Made by a program: the position numbers and the translations under genes
Shown: positions 1 through 7,990 of the stretch, piece after piece
How the letters are laid out: every line of letters starts with the position of its first letter
How positions within the stretch are numbered: position 1 is the first letter of the stretch
The notes under the pieces: generated by a model
What the model saw: only the letters and a program-made list of their open reading frames with translations
What the model was told of the DNA's origin: nothing
Databases searched by the model: none
Source: an uncultured Dorea sp.
GTDB taxonomy: Bacteria; Bacillota; Clostridia; Lachnospirales; Lachnospiraceae
Direction: 5' to 3'
Length of the DNA stretch: 33,230 nt
NCBI GenBank assembly: GCA_910584575.1
Contig: CAJUBG010000040.1
Coordinates: forward strand, 1 to 33,230

Positions 1-16
1 TTGCGACAGCTATATT

Positions 17-45
17 AGATTATCACATCTTTCGTCGCTTGTCAA
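17..45 (-). promoter_or_regulatory. Strong sigma-A promoter, proximal copy, reading out of the left edge
   Basis: On the minus strand the sequence reads TTGACA (45-40), a 17-bp spacer, then TAATCT (22-17). The -35 is perfect, and the -10 matches the consensus at four of six positions. Upstream (46-70) lie phased A/T tracts like an UP element. Transcription would start near position 10 and leave the window. Tandem promoters with UP elements are typical of rRNA and tRNA operons, so a stable-RNA operon to the left is inferred, but it cannot be seen. Confidence 0.75.
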
Positions 46-121
46 CAACTTTTTTCAAGTTTTTTCAAACTTTATTTTGCTGTCGTTTTTTGTATTTCTT
101 TGCTCACCTGACAGCTCAATT

Positions 122-150
122 AGATTACCATATTTGTCATATCTTGTCAA
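122..150 (-). promoter_or_regulatory. Strong sigma-A promoter, distal copy, tandem with the one at 17-45
   Basis: On the minus strand the sequence reads TTGACA (150-145), a 17-bp spacer, then TAATCT (127-122). The elements and spacing are identical to the copy 105 bp downstream. An A/T-rich stretch at 151-180 sits where an UP element would be and runs up to the stop codon of the LRR gene. I see no terminator between that stop and this promoter. Confidence 0.75.
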
Positions 151-178
151 CAACTATTTTAAACTTTTTTAAATATTT

Positions 179-1054
179 TTATCTGCCTGCGGGATATGCG
201 ATTTCTTCCCCAGATTTTGAGTAAAGAATCCCGTCTATACTCTCATAATACGGATTCCCGTCTGCCACTTCAATGTACATCAGATTGGCGAAGCCGTCAA
301 AAGCCCCCAATTCAATCTCGCATATATTTGTCGGAATATAGATTTCAAACACATCTTCCTCCACACCGCAAAATGCATCTGCCTTGATTCCGACACATTC
401 CGCGTCTGATGCAATCGCTAAAATCCCATCCACTAATACAAGAGAATCCGTAATTCCGACAATATATCCCTGAGCATCCACAAAGAACCCGCCAATCTCC
501 CTGATTTCGTCAACTTTATCCGTGACCTCCTCGTCATCCTGAATTGGAGGCAAATCAACATTATCATTATCCTCCAAAATTCCCGAAAAACCTCCGGGCT
601 TCTGAAAATCATTCTCCAAAGAATCCTCCGGCTCTGCTATCCCTGTATCACCGGAATTCTCTGATGGCCATATATTCTCCATCCTGCCAAAGCTCCATGA
701 TGCTACTCCTTCCTCCTCTGTATCCGCCTCTTTCATTTGCCCTGAATATTCCACCCGCCCCACAATTCCGACGCTCTGCCGGTATTCCTCTATCCTCTGT
801 CCTGCTGTGTTCTTTATCTCCTGTCCACACACCCCCATGGATACTCCCGCCACATTTCCACAAATGTATTCTTTTTCCATCATCGCCTTGCTGTATACCG
901 CAGCATCCTCTGAGATTATTCTTACATCTCCCCCATACATCCTGATACAGCAATACAAAATCCCTGACAGCACAATGAGCAGGCTTGCTCTGGCAACCCG
1001 CTCACAGTGTACAGAACTCACACCTGGCATCCTAAGTCTGAGAACCATCTCCAT
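179..1054 (-). CDS. Membrane-anchored protein with C-terminal LRR_5 (BspA-type) repeats
   Basis: This is a 291-aa protein of unknown job. A short basic N-terminus is followed by one hydrophobic segment (about residues 22-40), which could be a signal anchor. The middle (about 60-190) is acidic and low in complexity, as in a spacer. The last 100 residues carry BspA-type leucine-rich repeat units, recognisable as EIYIPTNICEIELGAFDGF followed by LMYIEVADGNPYYESIDGIL. The chain stops after a short half-repeat (IAYPAGR). LRR_5 proteins are often surface-exposed and bind proteins or glycans, but no ligand can be inferred here. The ATG at 1054 has GGAGGAG nine bases upstream. A promoter at 1109-1137 suggests separate transcription from the ABC permease. 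The fold is fairly sure; the function is unknown. Confidence 0.8.
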   Translation of the reverse strand: MEMVLRLRMPGVSSVHCERVARASLLIVLSGILYCCIRMYGGDVRIISEDAAVYSKAMMEKEYICGNVAGVSMGVCGQEIKNTAGQRIEEYRQSVGIVGRVEYSGQMKEADTEEEGVASWSFGRMENIWPSENSGDTGIAEPEDSLENDFQKPGGFSGILEDNDNVDLPPIQDDEEVTDKVDEIREIGGFFVDAQGYIVGITDSLVLVDGILAIASDAECVGIKADAFCGVEEDVFEIYIPTNICEIELGAFDGFANLMYIEVADGNPYYESIDGILYSKSGEEIAYPAGR

Positions 1055-1108
1055 AACAATCTACTCCTCCAAAACTCTTTCGATTTCCGTTTACCATCTC
1101 CTTCTATC

Positions 1109-1137
1109 TTGATACTTCTTTCTGCTATATATGTCAA
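1109..1137 (-). promoter_or_regulatory. Sigma-A promoter for the LRR_5 gene
   Basis: On the minus strand the sequence reads TTGACA (1137-1132), a 17-bp spacer, then TATCAA (1114-1109). The -35 is perfect, and the -10 matches four of six consensus bases. It lies between the permease stop codon (1169) and the LRR gene start (1054), giving a leader of roughly 50 nt with a good ribosome site. Confidence 0.6.
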
Positions 1138-1168
1138 GCCTTTTTCCAAATTTTTCCAAAGAGTGACA

Positions 1169-3718
1169 TTAATCTGCCATCCGCAGCCGTTCCACCACAC
1201 TCTGTTTCTCAAGATTCTTAAAACAGATATATGGAATCAGGACTGCAAGCGCCAGCAGAATCGGTGTACATCCAAACAGCGGCAGCAAGGTAAACCGAAA
1301 CATAGAATACCCGTCAGCCACCATAGAGCGCACAAGCACGCCGACCACAGCCACGCCCAAAGCGTAAGAAACCGCCAGCGTCATCCCTGCATAATAAAGC
1401 CCTTCAAAGGTCAGCATCCTGCGAAGCTGCCGTTTCGTCATCCCCACACTCTGAATCATGGCAAATTCCTTCTTTCTGGAAATAATCGCCGTAACCATGC
1501 TGTTGATGAAGTTCAATATTCCCACCAACGCGATTACCACACTGATGGCGTACCCCGTCACGGCAGAGGAACGGGTTTCCGCCTCGTACTGTTCTTCAAT
1601 GGATTCCCTTGAGACAATGTTCATCCCTGCCGCTTTTGTCTGCTGATATTCTTTCAGAAGCCTGGATGCGTTTTCTCTCTGGCCGTCTGCTACATTAAAA
1701 TAGAATTTTCTCAGATTGCTTTCCTGCCACAACTGGGTAAATGTATCCGCCGGAATCACCAACGGGATATCGAAAACTGCCCTGGTCCCCTCTACCATCG
1801 GGCTTAACGGAAGCAATACTGCCATGACCGTAAATTCCCTGCCTTCTATCTGAAGCTTTTCTCCCACAGAATAGGTGGGAAGGGTTTTTTCGCCTTTTGC
1901 CGACGGCCCAATGGCAAGTACATAATCTCCGCCGGCAAATTTCTCGGCGTCAAATTCTCCCGCCATCACATACTGCTTACCGGCAGCCGCCTCAAGAATC
2001 AGCCCGTCAGCCCCGTAGACCGTGTGGACAGCCTCGCCGCCTAAGAGCATATCGTCATATTTCTTCTTCCATTCCGAAAATGTAGGGTCATAGGAGGCAA
2101 AATCCTCCAAAGTTTCCTCTGTGTAAAACCCCTTGAAATTCTCACATGCCTGAGCGCTTACAGGCATACTGATTTCACGGCTGTACAAACGTCCGGTTTC
2201 CTCAAGCCCATTGAGCTTAGAAATATCCGTAATCAGGCCTGCATCTATCGTACGGCTTGTGGGGTCATAACCGCCGGCACGTTCATTTGTCGCATCGTCA
2301 ATCTGAAAATCTGCCACGGCAAGTTCAATCAGATACTTCTCCATATCAAAACTTGCATTTTTTGCATAGAAGAAACTCATCAGAACCATCCCAAGGGTCA
2401 ACGAGCCTACCACCAGAACCGTCCGCTTCCGGTTGCGCCACAGATTTGCCCAGGCCATCCCCGAAAGAGACGCGCCGTTTTCACCCTTTCTGCTCTTTCT
2501 CTTAGAGCCACCGTCCGCATCCGTATACCGGAGAGCTTCCACAGGGGAAACCCCTCCCGCCGCCCGCGCCGGCAACAGGCAGGAAAACAGCACAGTCGCC
2601 AATGCAAACAAGGCCGAACCAATAAAAATGATTGGATTTACGGAAACCAACGCATCTGTCCCTGGACTGGAAACTAACACCGGCAACAGTACGATTCCAA
2701 GAAGATATCCAAGCACCAGACCTGCCGGAATCCCTGCCATTGACACCAGACACCCCTGTCCGAGTATCATCCTGCGAAGCTGTTTTCTTGTCATACCCAG
2801 AGTCTTTAGCTTTCCATAAAACTGAATATCCGAGGCAACCGATATCTGGAATATATTGAAGATAATCAGATAGCCGGCAATAAATACAAGCGCCATCCCA
2901 CCGTACATAGATAGATTTTCCGTGAAAATACTCTCCTGTACCTCATCGGAGTATGCCAGATTCGTGCTAAACTCAAGTTCGTTAAGCCCGCAGTCTGAAA
3001 GAACCTTTGCTGTCTTTTCCTCAATATTTTTCGTATCACTGAAGGAAATACCAACCATACGCATACCGCATACCTGGCCGTCCTTGGGTTTTTGCGCGCC
3101 GCCGCAGGCATTTAGGGCGAACTCCTCACTGACCCACGCCATACTTGCATAGACTGACAGATTCCCCTCCCAGAATCCGCAGAGGGTAAAGGTGCTCTCT
3201 GTCAATTCATCTGACCTAATATCCTTCTTCCATGTAAGGTTCACCTGTTCTCCAAGCTCACAGCCAACCCCAAGCCTTTCAAGAACCAAAGTATCAAGTG
3301 CAATCTCCCCGCTGTTTTGCGGCATCCTTCCTGTAACCGGATAAGCGAAATCGTCCTTTGCGTACTGCTCGTCTGCATAGCGAATCTCCACCTGCCGTCC
3401 TGCAAGGCTCTGATTCTCGGCCACCCCTGCCACGATACTCCTTCCACATTTCTTCACGTCCGGATGAGCCGCGAGTTTTTCTATCTGGGCTTCCGTAATG
3501 TCTTTACACGTCGCATGCGCGCTGGTGCCGGACTGGTGCAGAAACATTTCCGTCATAGTCTTTCCCAAACTCTGGGTCAGCGTAAACAATGTGGTAAACA
3601 TCATCGTCGTCATGATAACCGCCAGTATTGCCACCAGATTCCTGCCCCGATTCTTTTTAAGGCATCGTATCGTCAGTATTCCTACCATTCCCTGCTGCTC
3701 ATTTGCTGTCTTTTTCAT
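1169..3718 (-). CDS. ABC transporter permease, FtsX/MacB-like, two permease domains
   Basis: This is an 849-aa membrane subunit of an ABC transporter. It has an N-terminal membrane segment (IILAVIMTT-type region after KKNRGRNLVAIL), a long extracytoplasmic domain, three membrane segments of an FtsX domain, a central membrane segment after WRNRKRTVLVVGS, a second extracytoplasmic domain, and three C-terminal segments. The motif GMTRKQLRRM occurs in the first half and GMTKRQLRRM in the second, a sign of internal duplication. Such permeases with MacB/LolD-type ATPases typically export, or sense and detoxify, peptides or lipids at the membrane. The start was set at the ATG at 3718. The longer reading frame would overlap the ATPase gene, which ends 13 bp upstream. 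The two-component system upstream suggests induction by an external signal; the substrate is unknown. Confidence 0.88.
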   Translation of the reverse strand: MKKTANEQQGMVGILTIRCLKKNRGRNLVAILAVIMTTMMFTTLFTLTQSLGKTMTEMFLHQSGTSAHATCKDITEAQIEKLAAHPDVKKCGRSIVAGVAENQSLAGRQVEIRYADEQYAKDDFAYPVTGRMPQNSGEIALDTLVLERLGVGCELGEQVNLTWKKDIRSDELTESTFTLCGFWEGNLSVYASMAWVSEEFALNACGGAQKPKDGQVCGMRMVGISFSDTKNIEEKTAKVLSDCGLNELEFSTNLAYSDEVQESIFTENLSMYGGMALVFIAGYLIIFNIFQISVASDIQFYGKLKTLGMTRKQLRRMILGQGCLVSMAGIPAGLVLGYLLGIVLLPVLVSSPGTDALVSVNPIIFIGSALFALATVLFSCLLPARAAGGVSPVEALRYTDADGGSKRKSRKGENGASLSGMAWANLWRNRKRTVLVVGSLTLGMVLMSFFYAKNASFDMEKYLIELAVADFQIDDATNERAGGYDPTSRTIDAGLITDISKLNGLEETGRLYSREISMPVSAQACENFKGFYTEETLEDFASYDPTFSEWKKKYDDMLLGGEAVHTVYGADGLILEAAAGKQYVMAGEFDAEKFAGGDYVLAIGPSAKGEKTLPTYSVGEKLQIEGREFTVMAVLLPLSPMVEGTRAVFDIPLVIPADTFTQLWQESNLRKFYFNVADGQRENASRLLKEYQQTKAAGMNIVSRESIEEQYEAETRSSAVTGYAISVVIALVGILNFINSMVTAIISRKKEFAMIQSVGMTKRQLRRMLTFEGLYYAGMTLAVSYALGVAVVGVLVRSMVADGYSMFRFTLLPLFGCTPILLALAVLIPYICFKNLEKQSVVERLRMAD

Positions 3719-3731
3719 ATTCCCCACCGCC

Positions 3732-4397
3732 TTACTCGCAAATCCTGCCGTCCTCAATCCGGATACAGCGGTCTGCCTGGGCTGCAATCTCCGGATTATG
3801 GGTAATCATAACGATTGTCTGGCTGTATTTCCTGCTTGTAACCTTTAAAAGCTCAATCACCTCGTCGCTGGTGCGGCTGTCTAAATTTCCCGTCGGCTCG
3901 TCTGCCAGGACAATCGCAGGCTTCCCTGCCAGAGCCCGCGCAATCGCCACTCTCTGCTGCTGCCCGCCGGACAGGGTATTTGGCATGTTGTAGATTTTTT
4001 CATCAAGACCAAGCAGGGAGATAATCTCCTGAATAAATTTCCTGTCCGGCTTCTTGCCGTCAAGGCGGATTGGCATGGTGATGTTTTCATATACGTTTAA
4101 GACCGGAACCAGATTATAGTTCTGGAAAATGAATCCAATACGTTGGCGGCGAAAAACCGTCAAATCTTCGTCGTTTAGCTTCCCAAGTTCAAAATTGTCC
4201 ACCCGCACGCTTCCAGAAGTAGGGCGGTCCAGGCCCCCAAGCATGTTGAGCAGAGTCGATTTTCCGCTTCCGGAGGTTCCGATAATCGCCACGAATTCTC
4301 CCTGCTCTATGGAAATATCGACGCCGTTTAGGGCGTTTACGATATTGGGTTCTTTTCCGTATTGCTTCGTAAGATTTGTTGTGCTTAAAATACTCAT
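3732..4397 (-). CDS. ABC transporter ATP-binding protein, MacB/LolD type
   Basis: This 221-aa nucleotide-binding subunit partners the FtsX-type permease encoded 13 bp downstream. Visible motifs are Walker A GTSGSGKST (40-48), the Q-loop glutamine at 92, signature LSGGQQQR (142-149), Walker B IVLADEP with the catalytic glutamate at 167, the D-loop NLDSRT and the H-loop MITHN. Length and motifs match the MacB/LolD/BceA group. The start has AGAGGAAG upstream. A 131-bp gap separates it from the kinase gene; I found no convincing promoter there, only a small 5-bp-arm hairpin (4421-4435). Export or lipid-handling power supply is inferred from the family. Confidence 0.92.
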   Translation of the reverse strand: MSILSTTNLTKQYGKEPNIVNALNGVDISIEQGEFVAIIGTSGSGKSTLLNMLGGLDRPTSGSVRVDNFELGKLNDEDLTVFRRQRIGFIFQNYNLVPVLNVYENITMPIRLDGKKPDRKFIQEIISLLGLDEKIYNMPNTLSGGQQQRVAIARALAGKPAIVLADEPTGNLDSRTSDEVIELLKVTSRKYSQTIVMITHNPEIAAQADRCIRIEDGRICE

Positions 4398-4528
4398 AAC
4401 AGCTTCCTCTTTTCTATACCTGAAGGGTATGATTTGTTATGAAAATATCCTACGTTATTTTGCAGATTTCAGCCACATGAAATGATTAAACTAATATCTA
4501 CGAGGTAAAATCTATGATGTAAACCGAT

Positions 4529-5821
4529 TTACTCTGGAATCGGAATCATAACCTTAAGCACAAATTTCCCTTTCTCTGCCTTTACCGTACACTGGCCGTC
4601 GTATTTTTCTACCGCCTTCTCAATATTGGACAGCCCGAACCCATGAAGGAAGGTGTCCTCCTTGCTGGTCCTTCGGTCTTGGGGCAGCTCTATCTGCATA
4701 TTATTCTCCACAGCCACCACCAGCATATCGTGAATTCTGGACGCCTTTGCCGTAATCAGACGCATACTCTCGGAAAGCTTCTCACTGGCTTCAATCGCAT
4801 TGTCCAGAGCATTTCCAAAAATGGCGCTGATATCCAGAGGCTCTATAAAATCCCCCGCCTCAAAACGGATAACCGCCTGAAAATCAATCTGCTTCTCCCT
4901 TGCCTTTTTCATCTTATCTCGGATAATGATGTCCAGGAAATCATTTCCTGTATGATAGTAGGCTTCATAATCCTCGATTTCCTCCTTAAGCTTCTCTATG
5001 GACGCCCCCACCTCCTTGGAATGGCCCTCCTGTGCCTTTAGCACAAGCAGGTGGTTCTTCATATCATGATAAATACTGCGCACCCGTTCTTCTTCGCTGA
5101 CTTTATCGTGCAGGTAAGCAAGCTTCATTTCCAACTCCCTGGCGCCGTATTCGGTTTTCAGGGAATTGCTGATATAAGCCGCCAGGTAAATGCCTCCAAA
5201 ACTGGAAAATATCGAAGCCCCGCAGATGGGATATACGATAGCCATCTCCTCCGGCATAAAATAAATAATCGTGAAAATAGATACCATAGGCGCAAGCAGC
5301 AGAATATCCACGAGCATCCACATCCGCAGGGTGAGCTTCTTCATAATCTGCAGCAGATATTTCCGCAAAACGATTGACGCAGCCAGCCAGAACAGCATCC
5401 TTAAAAGGAGAAAGCAGGCGTGGACAAAGGTACTTACAAGCCAGGTTTCTCTGGTCCATCCGTCATAGGCAGAATCCGGTGCATCCGTCAACCAGAAAAA
5501 CAGCCTTAACCCTGTATCCTCCATGAGATAATTCACGGCTATCACAGCCGGATAGAATACCATCACAGCCGTCAGCTTTTCCATCCAGCCTCCCTTATAA
5601 AACAGCACAAGATACAGGATAAATCCAAGAAGCGGCCATAGAAGCCCCACAAGATCGTTGGAATATACCACCACATTAAAAAGAAAGGGGCAGACAAGAA
5701 ACGCCCCAACCTCCAATATAAACGGCTTCCTCATAGGCAGAAAAGTACGAAGCATCAGGAAAATGACCATCGCATTTCCCCACAGTAAGAGAAAAGAAAT
5801 CAAATCCAGTAATCTTATCAT
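4529..5821 (-). CDS. GHKL sensor histidine kinase (AgrC/ComD-like)
   Basis: This 430-aa membrane sensor kinase has about six hydrophobic segments in residues 1-220, then a cytoplasmic kinase half. The phosphoacceptor motif is YHDMKNHL with histidine 252. The ATP-binding domain shows an N-box FGNALDNAIEAS (N337, D340, N341) and a glycine box HGFGLSNIEKA. This matches the HPK10/AgrC group with the HATPase_c_5-type domain, which often senses peptides. Its ATG overlaps the stop codon of the response regulator (ATGA), so translation is coupled. No agrB/agrD-type peptide gene is visible nearby, so the signal may instead be a substrate of the adjacent ABC transporter. That link is inference from gene order. 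Confidence 0.9.
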   Translation of the reverse strand: MIRLLDLISFLLLWGNAMVIFLMLRTFLPMRKPFILEVGAFLVCPFLFNVVVYSNDLVGLLWPLLGFILYLVLFYKGGWMEKLTAVMVFYPAVIAVNYLMEDTGLRLFFWLTDAPDSAYDGWTRETWLVSTFVHACFLLLRMLFWLAASIVLRKYLLQIMKKLTLRMWMLVDILLLAPMVSIFTIIYFMPEEMAIVYPICGASIFSSFGGIYLAAYISNSLKTEYGARELEMKLAYLHDKVSEEERVRSIYHDMKNHLLVLKAQEGHSKEVGASIEKLKEEIEDYEAYYHTGNDFLDIIIRDKMKKAREKQIDFQAVIRFEAGDFIEPLDISAIFGNALDNAIEASEKLSESMRLITAKASRIHDMLVVAVENNMQIELPQDRRTSKEDTFLHGFGLSNIEKAVEKYDGQCTVKAEKGKFVLKVMIPIPE

Positions 5822-6528
5822 AGCCTGTCACCCCAGTATTCCGTCAGTTTCTCCATGAATTCCTTTCGCTTTGGCTGGCTGATGGCCAGCGTCTCCCCCG
5901 TTATCAGAGAAATCTCCAATTTTTTGACACCCTTCACATAGGCCAGATTCACCAGACATCCGCTGTGACACCGCACAAAGCCATGGGGCGCCAATTCCTT
6001 TGCCACCTCCTTCATACTCTTGTAGCAGATAATATTTTCCTGCTCGGAATGGAACAACAGATTCCTGTTAAACGTCTCCACATACCGGAGGCTGTCAAGC
6101 AGGATTTTATATTTTCCTGAGTCATTATTTACAACGATAAACGGGCTTTCCTCCTTCTTTCGGCGGGAGAGGAACCTGTCAAGCTCTGATTTCAGGCGGG
6201 CGTATTTCAAGGGCTTGATAATATAGTCCAACGCCTGGTACTTGTACCCCTCCAGGCCATACTGGGTTAAGGTGGTAAGGAAAATAATACCCACCCCCGC
6301 GTCCAGCTCGCGCAGCCGCTTTGCCGCCCGCAGCCCGTCTAAGAGCTTCATCTGAATATCCAGGAAAATCAGGTCGATAGTGGTGTCGTATTTCTCAATC
6401 AGTTCAAGTCCGTCGTAATAAATCGTAATCTTAATCTCCACGCTTTTTTCCAGCCCGTATTGTCTAATTAACTCCTTTAAGGAATCCACCAGCGTGCGTT
6501 CATCGTCACAGATTGCTATGTGTATCAT
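5818..6528 (-). CDS. LytTR-family response regulator (AgrA-like)
   Basis: This 236-aa transcription regulator has a receiver domain (about 1-120) with acidic residues D8/D9, phosphoacceptor D57 in LIFLDIQM, the conserved threonine in FLTTLTQY and lysine in IIKPLK. A C-terminal LytTR DNA-binding domain (about 130-236) contains the typical FVRCHSGCLVN segment. It starts 19 bp after the radA stop with AAGGAGAG upstream, so it could be read from the radA transcript. It overlaps its partner kinase by four bases. The likely target is the ABC transporter downstream, but I could not find a convincing pair of LytTR direct repeats in the 4398-4528 gap. Confidence 0.92.
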   Translation of the reverse strand: MIHIAICDDERTLVDSLKELIRQYGLEKSVEIKITIYYDGLELIEKYDTTIDLIFLDIQMKLLDGLRAAKRLRELDAGVGIIFLTTLTQYGLEGYKYQALDYIIKPLKYARLKSELDRFLSRRKKEESPFIVVNNDSGKYKILLDSLRYVETFNRNLLFHSEQENIICYKSMKEVAKELAPHGFVRCHSGCLVNLAYVKGVKKLEISLITGETLAISQPKRKEFMEKLTEYWGDRL

Positions 6529-6547
6529 AATCCTTATCTCTCCTTAA

Positions 6548-7915
6548 TTACAGTCCGACGCTGATTGCCTCCCCCACGCTCTTTACGCCGATTACCTTTA
6601 CTCCGTCCACCTTCCCTACCGTTTTCACGGACACCTGCGGAATCACACAGGTGGTAAAGCCAAGCTTCTTCGCCTCAGCCACCCTTTGCTCAGGCATAGA
6701 GACGGCCCTCACCTCCCCGCTTAATCCCACTTCCCCGAATACGATTACATCCTCCGCAATGGGACGGTTCTTGTAGCTTGAGGCAATGGCCAGCACGATT
6801 CCTAAGTCTGCCGCCGGTTCGTTTAACCGGATTCCTCCGGCAATATTTACATAGGCGTCATAACCGGACAGAGGCAGGCCAAGCCTTTTTTCCAGTACCG
6901 CCATCAGAAGATTGACTCTATTATAATCTAACCCCGCCGCCGTCCTTCTGGGCATTCCAAAATTCGTCTTACACACCAATGCCTGAATCTCCATCAGCAT
7001 TGGCCTGGTTCCTTCCATGGCACAGGCGACCACAGAGCCGGACGCGTGCTTGGGCTTTCCGCTTAACATGAACTCAGAGGGGTTCTTAACCTCTGTAAGC
7101 CCTTCTTTTCGCATCTCGAAAACACCGATTTCATTGGTAGAGCCAAAACGGTTCTTCACGCCCCTGAGAATCCGGTAAGAGGCATGACGGTCCCCCTCAA
7201 AATACAGGACCGTATCCACCATATGTTCAAGCACTCTCGGCCCTGCAACCGTTCCTTCTTTTGTCACATGCCCCACAATAAAGATGGAGATATTCAAGCC
7301 TTTCGCAAGCTGCATGAAAATATTGGTGGACTCCCGCACCTGTGAAACGCTTCCAGGCGCAGAGCCTACTTCTTCGTTATACATGGTCTGGATGGAATCG
7401 ATAACCACCATATCCGGCTTCTGCTGCTCAATGATTCCCCGTATCATATCAAGGCTGGTCTCACACAGAAGGTAGAGGTTTTCCGTAAACTCTCCCATCC
7501 TGTTTGCCCGCAGCTTAATCTGCTTTAACGACTCCTCTCCGGATATGTAGAGCAGCTTCCTCCCTGCCGCCGAAAGACGCTGGCAGACCTGCAATAGCAG
7601 GGTAGATTTACCGATTCCGGGATCTCCTCCAACCAATACCAGAGAACCTTTTACAATCCCCCCGCCCAAAACCTGGTCCAATTCCTCGATACCGGTCTTC
7701 ATGCGGTCTTCTTCGTCTGTCTCAATGCTTGATAAGGTTACAATCTGGGCTTCCCCACGCTCTTTTGCCGCTTTTACCGCCTTTACCGCCGCAGGCGTTA
7801 CCTTTTCCTCAACAAATGTATTCCATTCCTTACACGCCGGACACTGTCCAAGCCACTTCGACTCCTCGTGTCCGCAATTCTGGCAGAAATACACGCTTCT
7901 TTTTGCTTTTGCCAT
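6548..7915 (-). CDS. radA: DNA repair protein RadA
   Basis: This 455-aa RecA-like ATPase/helicase promotes branch migration in recombination and repair. The domains in order are a four-cysteine zinc finger (C11, C14, C25, C28), a RecA core with Walker A GDPGIGKST (97-105), the RadA signature KNRFG (254-258), and a Lon-protease-like C-terminal domain. The length is normal for the family. The start is at 7915, because GGAGGAGA lies 8 bp upstream and the protein begins MAKAKRSVYFCQNCG as in relatives. The longer in-frame version would run through a terminator hairpin at 7938-7962. It sits downstream of clpC, as in Bacillus, where radA (sms) also follows the clpC operon. Confidence 0.97.
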   Translation of the reverse strand: MAKAKRSVYFCQNCGHEESKWLGQCPACKEWNTFVEEKVTPAAVKAVKAAKERGEAQIVTLSSIETDEEDRMKTGIEELDQVLGGGIVKGSLVLVGGDPGIGKSTLLLQVCQRLSAAGRKLLYISGEESLKQIKLRANRMGEFTENLYLLCETSLDMIRGIIEQQKPDMVVIDSIQTMYNEEVGSAPGSVSQVRESTNIFMQLAKGLNISIFIVGHVTKEGTVAGPRVLEHMVDTVLYFEGDRHASYRILRGVKNRFGSTNEIGVFEMRKEGLTEVKNPSEFMLSGKPKHASGSVVACAMEGTRPMLMEIQALVCKTNFGMPRRTAAGLDYNRVNLLMAVLEKRLGLPLSGYDAYVNIAGGIRLNEPAADLGIVLAIASSYKNRPIAEDVIVFGEVGLSGEVRAVSMPEQRVAEAKKLGFTTCVIPQVSVKTVGKVDGVKVIGVKSVGEAISVGL

Positions 7916-7937
7916 ATCTGCTCTCCTCCATACGCTT

Positions 7938-7962
7938 AAAAAGGGGCCGCTTACGCAGCCCC
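7938..7962 (-). terminator. Intrinsic terminator between the 137-aa gene and radA
   Basis: The minus-strand hairpin has arms GGGGCTGC and GCGGCCCC (8 bp, one G-U pair) with a GTAA tetraloop, followed by TTTTT. It ends 22 bp before the radA start codon. That leaves no room for a full promoter, so radA probably depends on readthrough, or this is an attenuator. Confidence 0.85.
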
Positions 7963-7990
7963 AATTTGTTTTCATTTTTCTCAATACTTA

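Larger units (their letters stand above)
5..175. repeat. Two direct copies of a 66-bp promoter module
   Basis: Positions 5-70 and 110-175 align without gaps at a 105-bp offset, with about 51 of 66 bases identical by hand count. The best-kept blocks are GACAGCT, TTAGATTA and CTTGTCAACAACT. On the minus strand these blocks are the start region, the -10 and the -35 of a promoter, so the repeat is a duplicated promoter rather than a mobile element. The whole 1-178 stretch contains no gene that I can support. Confidence 0.8.

Noticed and set aside
4421..4435. Small hairpin ATACC-TGAAG-GGTAT as terminator or attenuator
   Set aside because: Only 5 bp per arm with no T-tract; too weak to call.
4398..4528. 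LytTR (AgrA-type) binding repeats before the ABC ATPase gene
   Set aside because: One 9-base near match (TACGTTATT, one mismatch) occurs on the plus strand, but I find no second copy at the usual spacing.
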